Positions 1-6,585 are shown, counted from the first letter of the stretch. The stretch is 11,425 nucleotides of DNA from Bacillota bacterium (GCA_023421735.1 JAEZSP010000006.1:1-11425); one strand, 5' to 3'. The notes: generated from the letters alone by a model not told the origin. Numbers and translations: made by a program.

Positions 1-2
1 TT

Positions 3-458
3 ACGTACATCCCAACCGACGAAGGTTGGTTGTATCTGTGCGCGATCATCGACCTTTTCAGCAAACGCGTCGTAGGCTGGGGAGTCAGCAAGACGATCGA
101 CAGGCATCTTGCGATTGCCGCGCTTGATAACGCCGTGCGAAACAGAAAACCGGAGCGTGGGTTGGTATTCCACACGGATCGCGGCTGCCAATACGCATCC
201 GGCGATTTTCGAAACGCCGTGGCGAACATGGGAGGAATCCAAAGCATGAGCCGACCGGGAACACCCTACGACAACGCCTGTGCGGAAACTTTTTTCAAAA
301 CGATCAAGGTGGAATGCCTCAATCGGCAACACTTTGAAACGAGGAAAGCCGCCGAGAACGCCGTGATGACGTACATACTGTTCTATAACAGGAGGCGTGT
401 CCATCAGTCACTGGGGTACCTGCCGCCATCTGCTTTTGAACAAATTTTCGTAGCTTAG
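3..458 (+). CDS. IS3-family transposase OrfB, 3' partial (rve integrase core)
   Basis: This is the catalytic domain of a DDE transposase that cuts and joins IS ends. The frame is open to the left edge, starting Thr-Tyr-Ile-Pro-Thr-Asp-Glu-Gly-Trp, which in IS3 transposases follows the first catalytic Asp. That Asp should therefore lie just outside the window. The second Asp is in FHTDRGCQYAS (codon 177-179) and the Glu in DNACAETFFKT (codon 285-287). They are separated by exactly 35 residues, the D35E spacing of the family, with the conserved Lys seven residues after the Glu. The C-terminal YNRRRVHQSLGYLPPSAFE block is also typical of the family. Stop TAG is at 456-458. The visible portion has no frameshift or internal stop, so the transposase may be functional if the missing half is intact. 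The ATG-like TTG at 30 is not the real start. Confidence 0.93.
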   Translation, partial: TYIPTDEGWLYLCAIIDLFSKRVVGWGVSKTIDRHLAIAALDNAVRNRKPERGLVFHTDRGCQYASGDFRNAVANMGGIQSMSRPGTPYDNACAETFFKTIKVECLNRQHFETRKAAENAVMTYILFYNRRRVHQSLGYLPPSAFEQIFVA

Positions 459-487
459 ATCGCTTCGCTGAAATTACAACCTTTTCT

Positions 488-514
488 TGTGTCCGCTAAA
501 TCCTGGCTACACCA
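488..514 (+). repeat. Putative right inverted repeat of the IS3 element
   Basis: Read inward on the minus strand the segment begins TGGTGTAGCC and continues to GCGGACACA. This follows the IS3 pattern of a terminal TG followed about 20 bases in by GGACAC. It lies 30 bases after the transposase stop, the usual position. The left copy is not in the window, so the call rests on pattern and position alone. Confidence 0.5.
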
Positions 515-616
515 TCTTGTCATCGACACCACGGGTGCGCACATCATCAAGGAATGAGGTTACCATACTGGTAAACCATGGGAATCGTCTTGCGAAGAGC
601 GCCATTTTTCGATATC

Positions 617-1369
617 TCAACAGTCCGTACTGGTGTTATATTCTTCCGCAAGCGCCGTCGCGGGAATCGCCTTCAAAAGGTAAATTGCGTAACCGAGCGA
701 AAGCACGGTCAGGATCGAGGCCTGTATGGAATGATCGACGGGATTGCCGGGCGCGGCGAATACGCTCAGGGCGTTGATGACCCCATGGGCCACGATGCAG
801 GGAATGAGCGAGCCTGTCTTGACAAAGAAAACGGTAAACAGGAAGCCGATTGCCGTCGCATACACAATCTGGAGCATGGTTTCGAGGGCGCTTGCTGCAG
901 TCAGAAGATTGACAATATGACCCATCCCAAATGTGACAGCCGATACGATGATGGCTGTTTTCAGGTTTTTACGCGCTATTGCCCGGAATAGAAAGCCCCG
1001 GAATAGAATTTCTTCGACAATGCCGATGAGCAACATCGTCAGCATGATGACCGTCGTCTCAACCGCGCCGAAATTGATCGCCACGCCGCCCCAGAGGTTG
1101 TTTGAAGCAATGAGCACGAGAGGGGCCAGATACAGATCGCGCGCAGAGAACATGCTGGCGCTTTTTGTAAGGCCGAAATACGCGCTCTTCCTGTTTTTGC
1201 GGATGAATGCGGAAAGAACCATCACGACGACCACAAGCACAGGGAGCGTCACGACGTTATGGATACCAAGGTGCGCGGAAAGGGTATCGGTCAGACTGAT
1301 GAGAAAAACGTAACCTGCGATCCATGCAAGTGCGAAATAAAGCGGGTACCTTTTGTAGAACTGTATCAT
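617..1369 (-). CDS. CPBP-family intramembrane glutamic metalloprotease
   Basis: This is a multi-pass membrane protein of the CPBP (CAAX protease / bacteriocin-processing, Abi) family, related to Rce1. All three family motifs are present: EEILFR (Glu119, Glu120, Arg124), FGMGH (Phe147, His151) and HGVIN (His195, Asn199). The active-site glutamates and histidines are therefore intact. Hydrophobic segments lie at about residues 8-27, 40-54, 83-100, 105-120, 138-152, 165-182 and 218-233. I chose the ATG at 1369 (250 aa) because GGAGG at 1382-1378 is 8 bases from it and only 2 bases from the ATG at 1375. Members prenyl-process proteins, confer bacteriocin self-immunity or have unknown substrates; nothing here identifies the substrate. 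The gene follows the flotillin operon across a strong terminator and has no clear promoter of its own. It could therefore be expressed by read-through. Confidence 0.9.
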   Translation of the reverse strand: MIQFYKRYPLYFALAWIAGYVFLISLTDTLSAHLGIHNVVTLPVLVVVVMVLSAFIRKNRKSAYFGLTKSASMFSARDLYLAPLVLIASNNLWGGVAINFGAVETTVIMLTMLLIGIVEEILFRGFLFRAIARKNLKTAIIVSAVTFGMGHIVNLLTAASALETMLQIVYATAIGFLFTVFFVKTGSLIPCIVAHGVINALSVFAAPGNPVDHSIQASILTVLSLGYAIYLLKAIPATALAEEYNTSTDC

Positions 1370-1401
1370 TCCCATTTCCTCCGATTGATTACGAAAGAAG
1401 A

Positions 1402-1428
1402 AACCCCGCGTCTTTTCGACGCGGGGTT
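1402..1428 (-). terminator. Rho-independent terminator after the flotillin gene
   Basis: An 11-bp perfect stem (AACCCCGCGTC with GACGCGGGGTT) closes a 5-base loop. On the minus strand it is followed by the pyrimidine-rich tail TCTTCTTTC. It begins 6 bases after the flotillin stop codon and lies just before the ribosome binding site of the CPBP gene, so it should terminate or attenuate the nfeD-flotillin transcript. Confidence 0.85.
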
Positions 1429-1433
1429 CGTGT

Positions 1434-2834
1434 TCAGGTGTTTTCTTCCGTCTTTGCGTCGTCCTGCTTCGGTGCGTTACCCGCGTCCTTTCCGAGAACG
1501 GACGGGAGTTCCATACCGGCCTGTTTGAACAGATCGTTCATGGGCGGGATGGACTTGAGCATACCGGAGAGGAAGTTTGCCGTTGCAGGCGCGCCGTTTG
1601 CGCTGTTCATGCCATCCCAAACGGTCACCTTGTCGATCTTAATGTTCTTGATCGCCTCGACCTGCATCTTCACGAGCTCTTCGAGCTTGTCCGCGATGAT
1701 GAACTTGACGGCGGCATCGGGATCGCCGCCCGCCGCTTCCACGAGCTTCTGCATACCGGCTGCCTGCCGGGTGAGGACTTCCTCGACGCCCTTGGCCTGT
1801 GCGGCCATGCGGGCGAAGATCGCGTCCGCCTCGCCGCGTGCCTTGCGGCGGGTGACTTCGGCCTGTGCCTCTGCGGCGATTTCCGTCTGCTGTTTCTCGA
1901 TTTCGGCCTTGACGATGATGTCGGCCTGCTGAGACGCACGCTCAAGCTCCGCACGGGTCTGTTCTGCAGCCTGCTGCGCGCCATAGGCTTCCTTCAGGGA
2001 GAGTGCTGCCTGTACCTTCTCGGCCGCGGTTGCGATCCTGAGGGCCTCCGCCTCTTTTTCGCGCCTCTTTGCCTCGGACTGAGCGACCTCGATCTTGGCG
2101 TCGTTTTCGCCCTTAATGGCGGTCGCGTCGGCAGCCGCGACCTGAATGCGCTGATCCATGTGCGCGTTTGCCTGACCGATTTCACCGTCGCGGTTTTTCT
2201 CTGCCACGGACTTCTTGGCATCGTTGATGGCCTTGGCAGCAGCTTCCTTACCCAAAGCGTCGATATAGCCGGACTCGTCGTTGATATCTGTAACGTTCAC
2301 GTTGATGAGCCGCAGACCGATCTTCTTGAGTTCGATCTCGACGTTATTGGAAACGGCGAGCAGGAACTTATCGCGGTCGGTGTTGATCTCCTCGATGTCC
2401 ATGGTCGCGATGACGAGACGAAGCTGACCGAAGATGATATCCTTCGCAAGCTCCTGGATTTCAGAGAGCTTCAGACCAAGGAGGCGTTCTGCCGCATTTT
2501 GCATGATGCCCGGTTCCGTCGAAATGCCGACCGTGAAGCGCGAAGGCACGTCCACGCGGATGTTCTGCTTGGAAAGCGCGTTTTTCAGATCGACGTTGAT
2601 CGAAAGCGGCGTCAGATCCAAGTACTGAAACGACTGGAGCACCGGGATGATGAACGCAGCGCCGCCATGAATGCACTTTGCCGAGCGATTCTGCCCGGCG
2701 TCCGAACCGACCTTACCGTAGATGACGAGCACCTTGTCGGACGGACACTTCCGATAGCGGGAGAGAATCGCCATGATGACGACGATCAGGACGACGACCA
2801 TGATGACCGGAATCACAACTACATAAGTTCCCAT
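1434..2834 (-). CDS. floT: Flotillin-like membrane scaffold protein (FloT/YuaG type)
   Basis: Bacterial flotillins organise functional membrane microdomains. The protein starts with one hydrophobic membrane segment (about residues 4-24). An SPFH/PHB domain follows at about 30-200, including the segments KVLVIYGKVG, LTPLSINVDLKNALSKQNIRV and IGLRLINVNVTDI. A long Ala/Glu-rich coiled-coil flotillin domain occupies about 200-370. The end, at about 380-440, contains FIIADKLEELVKMQVEAIKNIKIDKVTVWDG, a highly recognisable flotillin C-terminus, followed by a charged tail. At 466 aa the length is close to B. subtilis FloT. The ATG at 2834 is chosen because AGGAGG (2846-2841) lies 6 bases upstream; the in-frame extension to 2879 overlaps the previous gene. 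It starts 13 bases after the NfeD stop, the yuaF-yuaG arrangement. The gene symbol is by homology. Confidence 0.93.
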   Translation of the reverse strand: MGTYVVVIPVIMVVVLIVVIMAILSRYRKCPSDKVLVIYGKVGSDAGQNRSAKCIHGGAAFIIPVLQSFQYLDLTPLSINVDLKNALSKQNIRVDVPSRFTVGISTEPGIMQNAAERLLGLKLSEIQELAKDIIFGQLRLVIATMDIEEINTDRDKFLLAVSNNVEIELKKIGLRLINVNVTDINDESGYIDALGKEAAAKAINDAKKSVAEKNRDGEIGQANAHMDQRIQVAAADATAIKGENDAKIEVAQSEAKRREKEAEALRIATAAEKVQAALSLKEAYGAQQAAEQTRAELERASQQADIIVKAEIEKQQTEIAAEAQAEVTRRKARGEADAIFARMAAQAKGVEEVLTRQAAGMQKLVEAAGGDPDAAVKFIIADKLEELVKMQVEAIKNIKIDKVTVWDGMNSANGAPATANFLSGMLKSIPPMNDLFKQAGMELPSVLGKDAGNAPKQDDAKTEENT

Positions 2835-2847
2835 ATACAGCCTCCTG

Positions 2848-3549
2848 TCAAGTTTCTTCTTCGGATGTGTCGCGCGCAACGATGAGGACGTCGTTTTTTA
2901 CCCCGACGACCACGACCGACGTACCGGATGGAATCCGGTCGGGTTCATCCGTCACGGCGTTCAGTTCGACGAACGTTCCCTGCAAGACGAGCGTGACCTT
3001 CCCTTCCCCGCCGCGCGCGCCGGGAATGGGGATGTATACGCGGGCGACGAGGTCGATCGCGTTTTCGAGGTTCATGTTGCCGCTTTCGGTCAGACGCCTG
3101 CTGAGCTGATAGATCTTGGCCACCAGATACATTGCCGCACAGCCGGGCACCAGTCCGATCACGACTGCAAGCGCGCCGGGAATGCCCGCGAGCCGCAGGA
3201 AAATCGACGACCAGCTGAAAACAACGAAGAAGCTCACCATGCCCGAGAGTGTGAACAGCCGGAACGCATCGATTCCAGGGTCGTGACCGTTGACGGTCGT
3301 TACATCCTGCGCAGTAAAATCATGGTCGGGAAATCCCGCCGCGTTGAGGTCGGGCGCGTCCGCGCTGAAATCGGTCGGGACGCCCGCATCCAGGCCGCTC
3401 ACATCCGGGGCATCGGGTGCGCCAATGCCGCTAAAGCCGATCACCGCGAGAATCAACTGAATCACAAGCAAAAGCGTCGAAGGGACGGCAACCATGAAGA
3501 GGATGCGCGTGAGCGCGTCAAGGGAGTCCCACCATGCCTGCAGGTTCAT
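2848..3549 (-). CDS. NfeD-family membrane protein, flotillin partner (YuaF type)
   Basis: NfeD proteins are encoded next to flotillins and are thought to assist microdomain assembly. This 233-residue protein has a first membrane helix at about 14-38. An acidic Asp/Ala/Pro-rich extracytoplasmic loop (about 42-92) precedes two further helices at about 97-117 and 121-144. A C-terminal soluble beta-rich domain (about 165-227) carries ARVYIPIPGARGGEGKVTL and SGTSVVVVGVKNDVLIVA, the OB-fold pattern of NfeD. The long acidic loop has no counterpart that I recognise in short NfeD proteins. The ATG at 3549 is preceded by GGAGGTGA (3561-3554); an upstream GTG at 3576 is in frame but lies within the transcription start region. 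It is the first gene of an operon with the flotillin and is driven by the promoter at 3579-3607. The serine-protease part of long NfeD proteins is absent. Confidence 0.87.
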   Translation of the reverse strand: MNLQAWWDSLDALTRILFMVAVPSTLLLVIQLILAVIGFSGIGAPDAPDVSGLDAGVPTDFSADAPDLNAAGFPDHDFTAQDVTTVNGHDPGIDAFRLFTLSGMVSFFVVFSWSSIFLRLAGIPGALAVVIGLVPGCAAMYLVAKIYQLSRRLTESGNMNLENAIDLVARVYIPIPGARGGEGKVTLVLQGTFVELNAVTDEPDRIPSGTSVVVVGVKNDVLIVARDTSEEET

Positions 3550-3578
3550 CGGCTCACCTCCATTCCCTTTCTTCACAC

Positions 3579-3607
3579 ATTATAGCAACTCCCCGATGGG
3601 GTGTCAA
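3579..3607 (-). promoter_or_regulatory. Perfect consensus sigma-A promoter of the nfeD-flotillin operon
   Basis: TTGACA at 3607-3602 and TATAAT at 3584-3579 are separated by exactly 17 bases, and TGC directly precedes the -10 box (extended -10). Transcription should start near 3572, giving a leader of about 23 bases containing the ribosome binding site. The spacer holds a short palindrome, CCCCATCGGGG, which could bind a repressor; that is speculation. Confidence 0.9.
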
Positions 3608-3638
3608 TGAAGCAAACACCGCGCAAAACATGCAAAAC

Positions 3639-3665
3639 AGCCGATTTACGTTCCAAACATCGGCT
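3639..3665 (-). terminator. Candidate terminator hairpin upstream of the nfeD promoter
   Basis: On the minus strand AGCCGAT pairs with ATCGGCT across a 13-base loop and is followed by GTTTTGCATGTTTTG. The stem is 7 bp and the T-run is interrupted, so this is weaker than the other terminators. It would be a second stop for transcripts coming from crcB and the RNA candidate. It sits 31 bases before the -35 box of the nfeD operon. Confidence 0.4.
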
Positions 3666-3737
3666 CCTGCGTACAGAATATGCGTTTGCGCCGCGCATTT
3701 GTCCGCATGATCGGCACGCATCGAAACATCGGAATGT

Positions 3738-3836
3738 AAAAAAAGACCCGCATGGCTTCAGAGCGCTGACAAGCCCTTATTGCATCCCCAAAGAGGACCA
3801 CGTGATTTGTCAGCCATCTAAAGTTTCGCAGGGTCT
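3738..3836 (-). ncRNA. Structured RNA candidate with T7 tail between crcB and nfeD
   Basis: No protein gene fits the 323 bases from 3550 to 3872. On the minus strand this part folds into a nested structure. An outer stem AGACCC(T)GC / GCGGGTCT (3836-3828 with 3751-3744, one bulged T) is followed inward by ATGG/CCAT (3817-3814 with 3755-3752). Next come a 7-8 bp perfect helix GCTGACAA/TTGTCAGC (3814-3807 with 3772-3765) and an apical TCCTC-TTT-GGGGA hairpin (3797-3785, one G.U). Seven T residues (3744-3738) directly follow the outer stem, so the closing stem itself would act as an intrinsic terminator. ATGGCT/AGCCAT can compete with the end of the inner helix, a possible switch. I compared it by eye with common riboswitches, SRP RNA and 6S RNA and recognise none. 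No convincing promoter precedes it, so it may be processed from the crcB transcript. Confidence 0.5.
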
Positions 3837-3872
3837 GGACGCCAATCGTTTTTTTGGGAAACGCATTCCCGT

Positions 3873-4247
3873 TTACTTTAAAATGAATTGCGGCACGGCA
3901 CTTGCGAAGACGCAGAGCATGACGCTCAGGCCGGCATAGAGCGCAGCGACAGGGATATGTCCGACCTGCATGAGCCGAAAGGTTTCGAGCGCGAAGGACG
4001 AAAAGGTGGTAAATCCGCCGCAGAGTCCGACCTGGAGAAAGAGAATCACGCGCGGATCGAGTTTGGCATGTTTGCCCGCATAGGCGGCAATAAAACCGAT
4101 GAGGAAGGCACCGATGACATTGACCAGAAGCGTCGTCAGCGGGAATCCACCGCGGTGCCGGATGTTGACGAGGCTCATTGCATAGCGGCCAATCGCGCCG
4201 AGCGCCCCGCCCATGCCGATGGCAACGAAATCGAGAATTGTATTCAT
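3873..4247 (-). CDS. crcB: Fluoride exporter / Fluc channel CrcB
   Basis: A small four-helix membrane protein that exports fluoride as a dual-topology dimer. At 124 aa it has the usual length. Diagnostic motifs are GGALGAIGRY (residues 13-22), TLLVNVIGAFLIG (39-51) with Asn43, and GLCGGFTTFSSF (74-85) with the pore phenylalanines Phe82 and Phe85 in GGFTTFSSF. These residues match the numbering known from characterised Fluc channels. I chose the ATG at 4247 because GAGAGG at 4260-4255 is about 7 bases upstream; the ATG at 4253 would abut it. It is a single copy here, consistent with a homodimer. No fluoride riboswitch (GGNGATGG ... GCTGATGA type) is visible upstream, where the terminator of the preceding gene lies. 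No obvious promoter is seen in the 96 bases before it. Confidence 0.95.
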   Translation of the reverse strand: MNTILDFVAIGMGGALGAIGRYAMSLVNIRHRGGFPLTTLLVNVIGAFLIGFIAAYAGKHAKLDPRVILFLQVGLCGGFTTFSSFALETFRLMQVGHIPVAALYAGLSVMLCVFASAVPQFILK

Positions 4248-4281
4248 GCCCATTCCTCTCGCAGCACAGCGCATGCAAAGA

Positions 4282-4316
4282 GCCGACGCACCTGCCCTGG
4301 GAGCAGAGGCGTCGGC
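4282..4316 (-). terminator. Terminator of the foldase gene
   Basis: The 8-bp arms GCCGACGC/GCGTCGGC are continued, after a 2x2 mismatch, by CTGC/GCAG around a 7-base loop. On the minus strand the hairpin is followed by TCTTTGC, a short T tail. It lies 27 bases after the foldase stop codon and 34 bases before the crcB start, so crcB may partly depend on read-through. Confidence 0.7.
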
Positions 4317-4343
4317 CCTCGTCAGTCGGCGCTGCGCGAAATT

Positions 4344-5771
4344 CTAGTTCGCGTTAAAGTTGTCGATGGTGTAAACCGGATTGAGCGCCGCGACCCACTG
4401 CGCAAGCTGCTCCTGCCGATATGTCTCCTGTGCATTCGAAAGCGCAACCGCATAGAACGCGTCATGGATGTCTGAAAGAGGCACCGCGCCGGGCGTCACG
4501 TCCGAATTGTAGTAGACGATATGGACACCGGAGGAACTGATCACGGGCGTGAGCGCGTAATCGCCCACATTCGCAAGCGCCATCGCGGCATCGCGGAAGT
4601 GCGTATCCCACGTTGTTGAAGTGGCGGAGACGAGGTAGCCGCGCGTCATAGCCGGATCTGCCTGCATGCCGGGATCCTCGCCGTACTCCGCCATCAAGTC
4701 GTCAAAGGAAGCGCCGGTAGCGAGCTTCGCGTAGATTTCATCGAGCTTATCCTGAACGGTCGCAATGCATGCGGCCTTCTTGGACTCGAGATCCGCTTCG
4801 AGCGCCGCGATCTCGGCGGTCTTGGCATCGATGTCCGCCTGAATGTCTGATGTGGGACGGGACGTCGCAGTCACTTCGGCGGTCGCTTCCGCGGTCGCAT
4901 CGGGTGCGACGGTTGCCGTCGTAGCTGCATCGGCTTTGGCAAGCTCCGCCTGATAGCCGCTCAACTGCGTCTGCGCGGTCGCGAGCGCGTCATAGGCGTC
5001 GGTCACGGGCGTGAGAACGGAATCATCCACCTTGAGGAGGATATGCTTGATCGTGCGATAGCCCTCGGGCATCCACGTTATGAGCTTGTCCGGGTCATTC
5101 ATATCGGTTTCGAAGGTACCAAGGTCATTTTCATAGGTGGACTGATCCTCTGCGACCTGCGTATCGTAGGCGGTCTGAAGATCATCCTCTGAAATGTCGC
5201 TGATTTGCGACTTGGTGACCTCATCCACCTTATCGACAATCTTTGTCCACTCCTGCTGCCTGACAAACTCATCCATCGTTTCGCCCTGCTGATAGAGCGT
5301 ATACTCGGTATTCTTCTGTTTGAGTTCATCGGTGTCGCCCGTGGCGGAGGCATAAGCCTTGTCATAGGCTTCCTGATACGAAGCCTGCGCAGCCGATTCA
5401 CACTCCGCGATTTCGTCGTCAGTCAGCGTGATGCCCAGTTCGTCCGCCTTCTTGAGGGTCGCGCGCGTATTCATATGCGCTTCGACGACATTCTTGAGGA
5501 TGTTCTGCGCATCGGTTTCGCCCAGCGTGTAGCCGTACATGGAGTACATATAGTACAAATAGGAATACTGGTTATAATAGTCCGCCGTGACGTCAAACTT
5601 GGTAATGACCCCGCCATCATACGTCGCAACGGGAACGGAATACGCCTTGACAAGAGTCGCCATGTCCTCGTCCGCCTGCATCACCGGATCGACGCCAATC
5701 AAACTGCATCCCGTCAGGGTGAGCGCAAGCATTATCACGATTGACGCGAGCTTGACGAATCTGTTTCTCAT
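4344..5771 (-). CDS. Lipoprotein foldase with parvulin (PPIC) domain, PrsA/SurA-like
   Basis: Probably an extracytoplasmic chaperone and peptidyl-prolyl isomerase that helps secreted proteins fold. A lipoprotein signal runs from residue 1 to the lipobox Leu-Thr-Gly-Cys with Cys22. A SurA_N-like helical region (about 55-200) contains a Tyr/Met-rich patch (YYNQYSYLYYMYSMYGY). The PPIC domain starts with YRTIKHILLKVDD (about 238-250) and resumes at FDDLMAEYGEDPGM (about 356-369), MTRGYLV and ALTPVISSSGVHIVYY (about 406-421). Between these halves sits an insertion of about 90 residues: two predicted coiled coils around a Thr/Ala/Glu/Pro linker (VAPDATAEATAEVTA). The ATG at 5771 gives a proper signal peptide and has AGAGGAAGAG upstream; the in-frame TTG at 5789 lies in the ribosome binding site. 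It is monocistronic, with its own promoter and terminator. PrsA-like is by motif; overall identity to PrsA looks low. Confidence 0.85.
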   Translation of the reverse strand: MRNRFVKLASIVIMLALTLTGCSLIGVDPVMQADEDMATLVKAYSVPVATYDGGVITKFDVTADYYNQYSYLYYMYSMYGYTLGETDAQNILKNVVEAHMNTRATLKKADELGITLTDDEIAECESAAQASYQEAYDKAYASATGDTDELKQKNTEYTLYQQGETMDEFVRQQEWTKIVDKVDEVTKSQISDISEDDLQTAYDTQVAEDQSTYENDLGTFETDMNDPDKLITWMPEGYRTIKHILLKVDDSVLTPVTDAYDALATAQTQLSGYQAELAKADAATTATVAPDATAEATAEVTATSRPTSDIQADIDAKTAEIAALEADLESKKAACIATVQDKLDEIYAKLATGASFDDLMAEYGEDPGMQADPAMTRGYLVSATSTTWDTHFRDAAMALANVGDYALTPVISSSGVHIVYYNSDVTPGAVPLSDIHDAFYAVALSNAQETYRQEQLAQWVAALNPVYTIDNFNAN

Positions 5772-5836
5772 TGAATCTCTTCCTCTCAATCCTCATCGGT
5801 TCGCAATCCGCATACCGGACGCAGATGCACCCTTAT

Positions 5837-5864
5837 ATTATACACATTTATGACGATTTGACAA
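5837..5864 (-). promoter_or_regulatory. Sigma-A promoter of the foldase gene
   Basis: TTGTCA at 5864-5859 and TATAAT at 5842-5837 are separated by 16 bases on the minus strand. The box lies immediately after the stop of the upstream hydrolase gene (5878) and predicts a leader of about 60 bases before the ATG at 5771. The 5/6 -35 and perfect -10 make it convincing. Confidence 0.8.
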
Positions 5865-5877
5865 GGCATAATCCCGC

Positions 5878-6585
5878 TTAACCCTGATCCAAAAATTCGT
5901 AGACCGCTTCCGCAAGCTCGTTTTCACGCTCCGTGAACAAATTCGCCATGTCTGCGCCACGTATTTCAAGCATTTGAACGTCCTGCGAACGCGTGCCGGA
6001 TGAAAACACGCGACAGGACGCGGACGCGCGCGCACTCATGTCCCCGGTGCGAATGGCCAGGATGGGACAGACGATTGAAAACAGATTGTTTTTCGCAATC
6101 CGCCGAATGCGCGCATACGCGCGCCTCCCCACCCGGTCCCCCACATTCCCTGTCAATGCGCCGATGGTGATCAGCGCGTCAACCGGATACTGTTCGGATA
6201 TGAGCGCCGCAAGCGGCACCGCCCGGCCGTGACCGATCACGGCAACCCTGCGCGCACGCTTTGAGACAAGCGTATACGCGATTTGCGCCTGAATGAGCCG
6301 CCTTTGCCATTCGGGCGTGCGGTCAAATCGGTCGATCGGGTGATAGCCCGGTATGTTCGCGCGCTCAACGGCAAGCCCGTCCGCATACGCGCGCTTTGCA
6401 AAGCGCCTGGCGCCGTCTTCGTCCTCGTCCGTCAGGATCAAAAGACCCATTTCGCGCACGGGCTCCGGTGCCACCTGTTTGGCCCTGTCCAGTTCCTCGT
6501 ATTTTGTCCCGACTTCCTCCGCAAGAACCTCAGCCTGCGTCCGGAAATTCAGAAGATCCTGTTCGGTGATCCGCTTTCTCGCCAT
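5878..6585 (-). CDS. Degenerate alpha/beta-hydrolase-like protein, probably inactive
   Basis: The order of elements follows an alpha/beta-hydrolase: strand GLLIL (residues 47-51), a first helix, LAVERANIPGYHPIDRF (71-87), a helix starting PEWQRR, then VAVIGHGRAVPLAALISEQYPVDALITIGAL (114-144) and PILAIRTGDMS (174-184). The nucleophile elbow, normally Gly-X-Ser-X-Gly, reads Gly-His-Gly-Arg-Ala, so the serine is a glycine. The HG oxyanion strand end is TDED. The catalytic His near the end, expected around IRGAD (208-212), is missing. Only the acid-like Asp182 remains. A helical N-terminal extension of about 45 residues is added. I infer loss of hydrolase activity and a binding or regulatory role. 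The ATG at 6585 has AGGGG 5 bases upstream. The gene lies 34 bases after the fruK stop, so the two are probably co-transcribed. Confidence 0.65.
   Translation of the reverse strand: MARKRITEQDLLNFRTQAEVLAEEVGTKYEELDRAKQVAPEPVREMGLLILTDEDEDGARRFAKRAYADGLAVERANIPGYHPIDRFDRTPEWQRRLIQAQIAYTLVSKRARRVAVIGHGRAVPLAALISEQYPVDALITIGALTGNVGDRVGRRAYARIRRIAKNNLFSIVCPILAIRTGDMSARASASCRVFSSGTRSQDVQMLEIRGADMANLFTERENELAEAVYEFLDQG

Larger units (their letters stand above)
1..514 (+). mobile_element. IS3-family insertion sequence, right-hand part only
   Basis: The 3' part of an IS3-family element enters from the left edge. It consists of the C-terminal portion of the OrfB transposase (to 458), about 30 bases of non-coding sequence, and a plausible right terminal inverted repeat ending in CA at 513-514. 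The left end, OrfA and the frameshift region lie outside the window, so completeness and the target-site duplication cannot be judged. The right boundary at 514 is inferred from resemblance to IS3 ends (TG...CCAG...TAG.GGACAC when read inward), not from a matched left repeat. Confidence 0.75.

Noticed and set aside
507..605. Short minus-strand ORF of 32 codons beginning MALFARRFPWFTS and ending inside the IS end
   Set aside because: No ribosome binding site, no recognised similarity, and its stop lies within IS sequence; it could be a gene remnant but chance is as likely.
2160..2885. 241-codon + strand ORF opposite the flotillin gene
   Set aside because: Antisense shadow of the flotillin and nfeD coding sequence; no ribosome binding site and a low-complexity His/Asp-rich end.
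3855..3870. GGGAA/TTCCC hairpin just after the crcB stop as a terminator
   Set aside because: On the minus strand it is followed by A residues, not T, so it lacks a terminator tail.
3601..3939. + strand ORF across the RNA candidate region
   Set aside because: No ribosome binding site or recognisable domain, and it runs into crcB antisense; base-paired structure explains the region better.
3646..4278. 210-codon minus-strand ORF overlapping crcB in another frame
   Set aside because: Cys/Arg-rich shadow translation; the crcB frame has all family motifs.
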